Assembly (NCBI GenBank): GCA_011800805.1
Contig: MPNW01000097.1
Location: 17,501 to 81,500, forward strand
Direction of reading: 5' to 3'
Length of the DNA: 64,000 bases
Origin: Hirudo medicinalis
Lineage: Eukaryota; Annelida; Clitellata; Hirudinida; Hirudinidae
Part shown: piece by piece, positions 57,657 to 64,000 of the stretch
Numbering within the stretch: position 1 is the stretch's first letter
How the letters are laid out: the number at the start of each line of letters is the position of its first letter
Made by a program: the position numbers and the translations under genes
The notes under the pieces: generated by a model
The model's input: the letters and a program-made list of their open reading frames with translations, nothing else
The model's database searches: none
What the model was told of the DNA's origin: nothing

Positions 57657-60600
57657 CTAAATGGGCTGGAGAGCTGTTGTCCTGTTATTAACTTCAGGAG
57701 ATGGAACTACGAGCTTGGAAAGACTCTTTAGGACCTCAATCCATCTGGAAAGTGTTAAGCAATATTACACAATAATTGTACATATTCTGGCTATTTTTAA
57801 AAACTAACTTGAAAAAGTTATTTAAGTCTTCCACTTGGAAGTAGTAGATCTTCTTTTCACCTTCATGGAAAACTTTGAACATGTTTTCTTTCTGAATAAC
57901 CTCGCACGGATCTGCGATTTTAACTTCATATCCAGGAAGGGGCAATGAAGTCAGTGCAACCACATCCTGTTCATGCAAGTTAGCCATAATCAAATGGTTG
58001 ATGATACTCATTGAAGAATGAAAGACATCTAAAATTCCTCAATTAATTTAATTTAATGTTTATAATTGACTAATATGCTTACAAGTTATAATTAATAATA
58101 ACATATAACCTGATGCGCCTTGAAGGAAAAGAGGATGAAGTTGGAGTGGGCAGCAAACCACCTCTTACTCCAATTCTTCCGGTCACAACTGATGCTCATG
58201 TAGCCACTAAAGACAGACGGGGCTGCTGCTTTTACCTGGAAACAAAAACTACCGCCATCAGCTGACCTGCACGAAGTGGATTTTAATTTAAGTTACAGGA
58301 CCTGCAGCCTCATTTTTGTGCTCTTCAGTTTTGCAGTACCTCGAGATGAGGCTTCATTGATGGTGACCTTTGAACTCGTTGCACCACCCCCTGGAAATGG
58401 ATTTTTGACCAGAACTTCGTAGCAGTAGCAACAAACCCTGTCCTCATGGTTGTGACTGAAGTCCAACTTTGCTCTGTAACGTGAACATGCTCCACATATG
58501 ACCTGAATGTTGGTACATGATTGTTTTCAATTAAATAATATATATTTATTTATTGTAACATATAATAAATTTCGATTATAATTAAAATTATTCGATATTA
58601 AACAATACAGGGTAATATTTGTGTGAATGTGAAGAATATTGATACAAGATGACAAGAAACTTATGGATTACATTTAGTTAGTTTGATGAATGGTTACATT
58701 ACCATGATGATTAAAGTCAATATCATCATCATCATCATCACCACCACCACCACCACCACCATCATCGTGATCATCATCGTCGTCAATACTAGCCAGTCCA
58801 CAAGCTCTGCAGTGATGTCTTCTTCTAAATGTGGAAAAAGCAACTGCACACCTCATGCACATGCTTGTCTCATTGTCCTTGACCCAGGTTGGAGCTCTCT
58901 TTCCTAATTGATCGTTTACCACCTGGCAGAGTTATTAACCATTTAATGTAATCATTCAATTTAATGCCGTAATAAATTGTGCCAGGAAGAAACTGATGGC
59001 TTTTAAACTTAATCGCACAGTGAAAGTAAATGTTTGTCGTGATTTACTAATTATAACATAATTACAGATTAAATAAAATAAATACTCAAATGAACTTGAA
59101 CCAAGTGATAGGTTGTAAAAGGTTTTCATAATGAAAGATCTCCAAATAGTAGAGCTACAAATTCATTATAATAATAGTAAATCTATCAACTAACAAGTTT
59201 AAGCAAATAAATTCTTCAAAACTTACTGGAAATAAGATGGTCATCCGGACCCTGTTTGACTTCATTTTTGCCTCGTATTCTTCGATGACTCCCTTGAATG
59301 TCTGAATGAATGAACATTCTGGCTTGAAAATAAGATCTCATAAATGTTTAATAATCCCAAGATTAATGAGTGCTTAGAAATTAAGTTAAAGTCAAACAAA
59401 CCATTTCCCATTCTAGTTTGTCTTCGTAGGAGCTTTAAATGAATACATGTAAACATATCATAACTATCGTATGATATCAATTAATTAAATAATAATTGAA
59501 AACTATTAGTGCCATTAATTGAACAATTAACAGAACTTCTGCAGTTATGCTATGACATAAAAAATTGTGCAAGAGCAATCAATCAATAGAAGAATTTACA
59601 ACCTTGTATGAAGTTCAATGGACTTTTCTCTGCATCGGACGTAAAAGCAATTCGGAGTCTCCAAGTTGTGACTCTCGGTGATCTAAACGTCATGAGTTAA
59701 ATTATTAATTTCATCTACAAAATCTATAATATAATGTACATAATATAATGTAAAACAGAAAGTGTGTATATATATGTATGTCTGTCTGTCCCAAGAACTC
59801 TTCCCAAAAAGTGAATGGTTGTGACTTGAAATTTGCACACATCATTCTCTGTGCCATTCATAGGTCGACTGTGCTTTTCAAATTTCAACTTTCAAGTTTT
59901 CCAACTTTCACCTTTTCCTAAATCGCATGCAAGCTTTAAACTCGAGAACTACTGAAAGCGAGGAGCATTGCACTCCTGCACTGTCTGATGTTTGAGACCT
60001 TGTGATGGCAGCACAGGTTCGAGTCCTGTTGCGAGAGTGTCGTCCTTACGACCCAGTTATTTGAGGGCAAGTATTTGGCAGTATTTAGAGGATGTAAATA
60101 GTAATTGGATGAATAAAATTAATTATGTTTGAATATGTGACTGTTGAAGCCATCTAAAAACACCAGTCAATTGAAAACCAAACAATTTTAATGCATTTAA
60201 ATCATCAAAATTTAAAATCTTTCATGGGATCATAGAAATAAATAACGTTAGTGAGTACCTCCATGTCATCAATATTCATCTTGGATTTGATTTTGTGTTG
60301 CTTTATTGCACCAGATTGACAAACCAACAGCAAATCATTGAACTGCAATTAATTTTGTAATTGATATTTTCAGTAATGATGTCATTCACAAGAACAGACC
60401 AAAAAAATGTATCTCTCCATCAGTGAGCCATCCTTTGCAGATACTCTCATGATTCTTCCTTCTTTAACAAGCTCTCTTGTTGGACTTATCAAATCAATCT
60501 CTCCCAGACTTTCATTTAGATCCAGGAGTTTTCTAAACTTTTCCTAAAAATGAAAGGTAATTTAAGAATTAAATGTATTTTACACTAACAATTCATTTAA

Positions 60601-63600
60601 AAAAAAAAAAAGAGTAAAGGAAAGCAATTTGAAAAATTCGAATTTGTTCACAATTTTTCTCATGGCTTCATTGGAATGTTGAGCAGCCTCTTTTACAATT
60701 TTCAAGGCTTCTGTGAAATCATTGAATATTCCTTTCAAGTTGAGTGCATCAATGAATTGAATTAATCAAGTTACTTAGTTAACTGAATGTTTCAAGTTTA
60801 TCGTACGATGTGGACAATTTTTACAAACTTTCTGTGTGTTGCACATCGGCAGATGCTTTTGGCAGGTGCTTCAGGTAATCTGTTAAAAATTATTAATTAT
60901 AGATAGCTAGCTAAGCTGAACCCTGTTGTGTCAAATGCGAGAATATAAAATGTATTTTCATATTTTCAAATTATTCGACCCAGGATGATTTCTTCTGTTC
61001 TTAGATCACATTCATCTATCTTGAGGAGAAGTGAATGTAGTACCCTATTTGGGGACATTGATGTCCACTTCCCATTGACTTATTCTTTTCTCCTCATTTT
61101 TCTTTTTTTAACTCTTGCAAATAAATATTAAGCAGATCTCAGCTTGAATTTAACGAGCAAAATATTAAAAAAATAAAAGTGAAAGTTTATATTATGATGA
61201 GTGTAATGATGAACATTCTGATGGATATTATGATGAATATTATGGTGAATATTATTAAAGTCTGATGAATTTGAAATGACAAATGAGATCACTTGGAAAA
61301 TTAGTGGATTTGAATGAGATTAACAATTAAATGAATCTTAAATGTCATGCCTTTCAAAAGGAGTTCATATCTGGGGACTCTCTGAACAGGTTCCAACATG
61401 TGGTGCTGAAGAGTCAGGCTGCCACACTCAGGTTGTTTCTTTTTTAAATAAAAAAGAAAATTGAAAGTTCAACGGGTGACAGTTGTCGTCAGTTTTTACA
61501 AACGAAACATCCGCGATGTTAATTAGCAATTAACAAATCACGATAAAAAATTGTACAGGTTTGCGTACTTAAAGAAATTGATTGATCGTTTGTAAATAAT
61601 GGAAGTTTCTAAAATAAAACTATCATTTATTAAAATGTCCTGAAAGCAAGTTTCAACTCATTTTGCATGAATCTTATTAGACATAAACATTCTCTAGCAT
61701 TTAATTATAATTAATTAAGGTGGATTTAATTATTTCTGTTGTAATTAGCTATAATTATAATTAATGACAAGTGTCCCTCACACAGAAAAATCACATTATT
61801 GGTTGTAAAACATATTTGTCACAGATTCATCACAATGCTATTTTTATTATCACTTCTACTCTCTTCAACACCATCATTATCATACCTTTGGTTTTTTCGT
61901 AAATTTTTTAGCATTTTGTTTATTTTACTAGAAATATTTTACAAAGGAAGTTTAGAAATATATTTGTTATATTAGTGGATCGTACTTGCAAATCCTCAAC
62001 GAGTTCTGCAAACTTCGGAGACTTTCCGAGCCAGTAGTTGATAAGATCAGAGGCTCTGTCAAAGTTCTTGACGTACTCGATGTACAACTTGAGGAACGGT
62101 GCAAACCAGGCCATCACCTCACCAACTTTCAAATCTACAGAACTTAGATTTATCCATCAAATTGAGTTATTTGACTTGCTGAATTGAAAAAAAAAAATAC
62201 ATTGAATTTAAGTAAGTAATTAATTAAGCTAATTGTTTAATTTGTTTTTGCACAAATTTTGTTTTTTAAATACATTAAAATATCCTTCAATACTTTAATG
62301 ATGAATAAATTTTCACATCAAATAATCAACATAATCACTCTTCAACACAAGATGGCTTACTGTGGACTTATGACTTGTTGAAGTTTTGGAAGAAGGAAAT
62401 CATGATGGAATTGGTAAATGCTTTTAATGTTTGAAAACATTTGAGGAATTATTTCCTTCGGAAACAAAGCCTGATCTCTGTTGACCATCACGATGTTCAT
62501 TTGGAAGACCTGAATCAATTTTCCCGATAAAATATGTTTACGTTGATCCTAAAAGGTCGTTCATTTTTCAAAGTAGAGCAACACACCTGATCTAAAAGAT
62601 GCAATTTCTTCACGTAACTTTTTTCCGTCACCAAAAGTTCATCAGCAATTCTTTGTACTTTTGACCTTTCAAGGTCCATGTCTTCACAAACCTCCCCTGA
62701 ACCATCGTCCTCCTCAAATATTTCAAAGACAAAAATTGTCTTAAACTACAAAATTGTGTAATTAGGTTCAAGAATGAAGTTGAGATTATCAAATTTGCTT
62801 GTTTCAAAAATATCAAGACGAGCGATCATTACTAAGGATCACACAAAGCATGTCAATAGTACAAAACATTGAGACATGGAAGGTTATTGTCAATTTAAAA
62901 AAAAAATATTTTAATAAATTAAAGATTAAAGAAGCATTGCGGGAATAGTTTCAGGTTTAAAAATAACACACTCCTGTAGACCATAATGGCCATTATCGAT
63001 ATCATTGTCGTAACCTAATGATTATTCAACATCATGATGATCGCTTGCTATTATTAATATTTGTTGAACATGCTAATGTTGAGTCACTCATAAGGGCATG
63101 CAATAGTAATTCACATGGTGATGTTACAAAATACCTTAACCAACCTTAAAATGCTTAACAAATACAAATAATAAAAATAAGAAATTTCTGAAAGAAATGC
63201 ATTTGTGAATGTGACATGTGAAAAGCTATCATAGAGTTACGTGGACAATTATAAGAACTCATGCTTTAATTGCATAACTCTGTCTCTATGATGTCATCAT
63301 CTTCATCATCATCATCAGCAGCGTCGTCGTCGTCGTCGTCATCATCATCCTCAGCATCATCAGCATCATCATCAGCAGCAGCAGCATCATCATCTGATGG
63401 AAATCACCATTTCATACCTGCATCCTCTTCATGTTTAGATGAACAACCAGCTTGTCGTCGATGTCCTCATTGTCACTGACATCACTCAAATCTCCCTCCT
63501 CCGACATGCTTTCCTTTTTGTGATCCACTTCATCGAACTCGTCAAATTCCGATTCCATCATCAACTTCTGCTTCTGTCTGGTGGTCATCCTTCTTGTCAA

Positions 63601-63938
63601 CTTCCTCGACAATTTGTAAGACTTCTTCCTCTGAATGTTGCTGCTCTCTTTATTTACACAAGGGAATCTTTTTCTTATAAGAATGTAATTGCATGAGTTA
63701 ATGAGTTATAGTGAGTGACTTCAATTTATTTCAACTGTTTAAGAGCATCAAACTGGATTTAAGTGTAAATAAAAGAAGTACCCATTGTGTCTGAATACAA
63801 GGTTCATATTTTCATCAATCTTGCTGGGAGACTGAACAATGTTTAACTCTTTAATGTGAGAATCTTCCGAATCTTCATCTATTGGACAGAATTTAAGTGA
63901 TGAAGACCCTGGCTTGCTCTCATTCACCAGATTTGATC
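57657..63938 (-). CDS. FGD-family RhoGEF (DH-PH-FYVE-PH), 3' part
   Basis: FGD proteins activate Cdc42 and are recruited to membranes by FYVE and PH domains. Eighteen minus-strand exons: 63782-63938, 63418-63628, 62587-62712, 62368-62509, 61986-62134, 61351-61438, 60829-60879, 60652-60710, 60400-60543, 60259-60342, 59603-59682, 59402-59432, 59227-59301, 58794-58922, 58302-58502, 58110-58235, 57809-57966 and 57657-57744 (stop TAG), about 700 codons. An acidic linker precedes the DH domain ([20 protein letters not shown] to [18 protein letters not shown]). The first PH domain follows ([14 protein letters not shown]), then the FYVE domain with [24 protein letters not shown] and RVCCYCY, then a second PH domain ending in [14 protein letters not shown]. 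Two donors are GC (61350 and 58793) and one exon is 31 nt. The 62368 donor and 62712 acceptor are less certain. The 5' exons lie beyond 64000. The FGD subtype is not assigned. Confidence 0.92.
58721..58765. repeat. CAT/CAC microsatellite beside the FYVE exon
   Basis: Triplet run in the intron just 3' of the first FYVE exon; it makes that exon appear to run on into poly-Asp/Gly. Confidence 0.85.
59760..60120 (+). mobile_element. Possible mobile-element remnant with tRNA-like T-arm
   Basis: Contains TGTCTGTCTGTCC and TGACTTGAAATTTGCACACA, text of a kind often seen in invertebrate repeats, and a perfect T-arm-like hairpin ACAGGTTCGAGTCCTGT at 60013-60029. No complete tRNA cloverleaf could be built around it. 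Lies in an FGD intron. Confidence 0.35.
60880..61350 (-). other. FGD intron with GC donor
   Basis: An AT-rich intron between the DH exons at 61351-61438 and 60829-60879. It begins GCATGA on the minus strand and ends TTAACAG. It holds short TGATGAATATTATGATGAA repeats and no exon. Confidence 0.65.
61439..61985 (-). other. FGD intron
   Basis: AT-rich, about 550 bp, GTACGA to AAAAAG. No exon or element recognised. Confidence 0.6.
62713..63417 (-). other. FGD intron upstream of the DH domain
   Basis: About 700 bp with a CAT/CGT/CAG microsatellite (63294-63395) directly downstream of the donor at 63417. No exon recognised. Confidence 0.6.
63294..63395. repeat. CAT/CGT/CAG triplet repeat
   Basis: Compound triplet array in an FGD intron; open in several frames as poly-Ser, poly-Ala or poly-Asp, none supported as coding. 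Confidence 0.9.
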
Positions 63939-64000
63939 CTTTAATAGAAATAATCATTTTAAGGGAAAATATTTTCAAAAAAATACTTCACTTGTTCATC

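Noticed and set aside
58674..58922. Poly-Asp/Gly extension of the FYVE exon
   Set aside because: Intronic microsatellite read through; the conserved join is at 58794.
60013..60029. Functional tRNA gene around the ACAGGTTCGAGTCCTGT hairpin
   Set aside because: No matching acceptor, D or anticodon arms could be paired.

Overview
This is eukaryotic (animal) nuclear DNA: AT-rich, intron-dense, and loaded with trinucleotide microsatellites and 9-23 bp minisatellites. The genes (muscleblind, sacsin, LIS1, IFT22, an FGD-type RhoGEF) are a metazoan set. The repeat-laden, fairly compact introns fit an invertebrate. I would guess a lophotrochozoan such as an annelid or leech, but that is an impression, not something the sequence proves. 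All exon chains were built by hand from splice sites, reading-phase continuity and remembered family alignments.

Layout. 1-13.5 kb (+): 3' part of a muscleblind RNA-binding splicing-factor gene; the 5' exons lie upstream of the window. 13.5-19.2 kb: intergenic, mostly tandem repeats. 19.2-22.0 kb (-): GC-richer 3' exons of an unassigned protein kinase with HQD and DLG catalytic variants and a basic tail. 22.0-28.9 kb: repeat-rich spacer with a three-copy dispersed repeat family (third copy near 57.2 kb), SINE-like fragments, a decayed coding segment and minisatellites. 28.9-48.7 kb (+): a complete 12-exon sacsin gene of about 4,618 codons with one single-base frame break. 51.0-54.0 kb (-): complete 11-exon LIS1. 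54.7-55.6 kb (+): complete 5-exon IFT22. 55.9-56.7 kb (-): a complete 3-exon gene for a 217-residue protein that I do not recognise, with five D/E-H-x-Y motifs. 57.7-64.0 kb (-): 18 exons of an FGD-family DH-PH-FYVE-PH RhoGEF that runs off the right edge.

How they relate. No operon logic is expected. LIS1 and IFT22 are divergent with about 0.7 kb between start codons, and both serve microtubule-motor transport (dynein regulation and intraflagellar transport). IFT22 is convergent with the D/E-H-x-Y gene, whose start lies about 1 kb from the 3' end of the FGD gene. Sacsin and LIS1 are convergent.

Most interesting points: the multivalent D/E-H-x-Y protein, which matches the HCF-1-binding motif consensus; two GC-AG introns plus a 31-nt microexon in the FGD gene; the isolated frame break in sacsin; the kinase with variant HRD and DFG motifs; and the mobile-element remnants.
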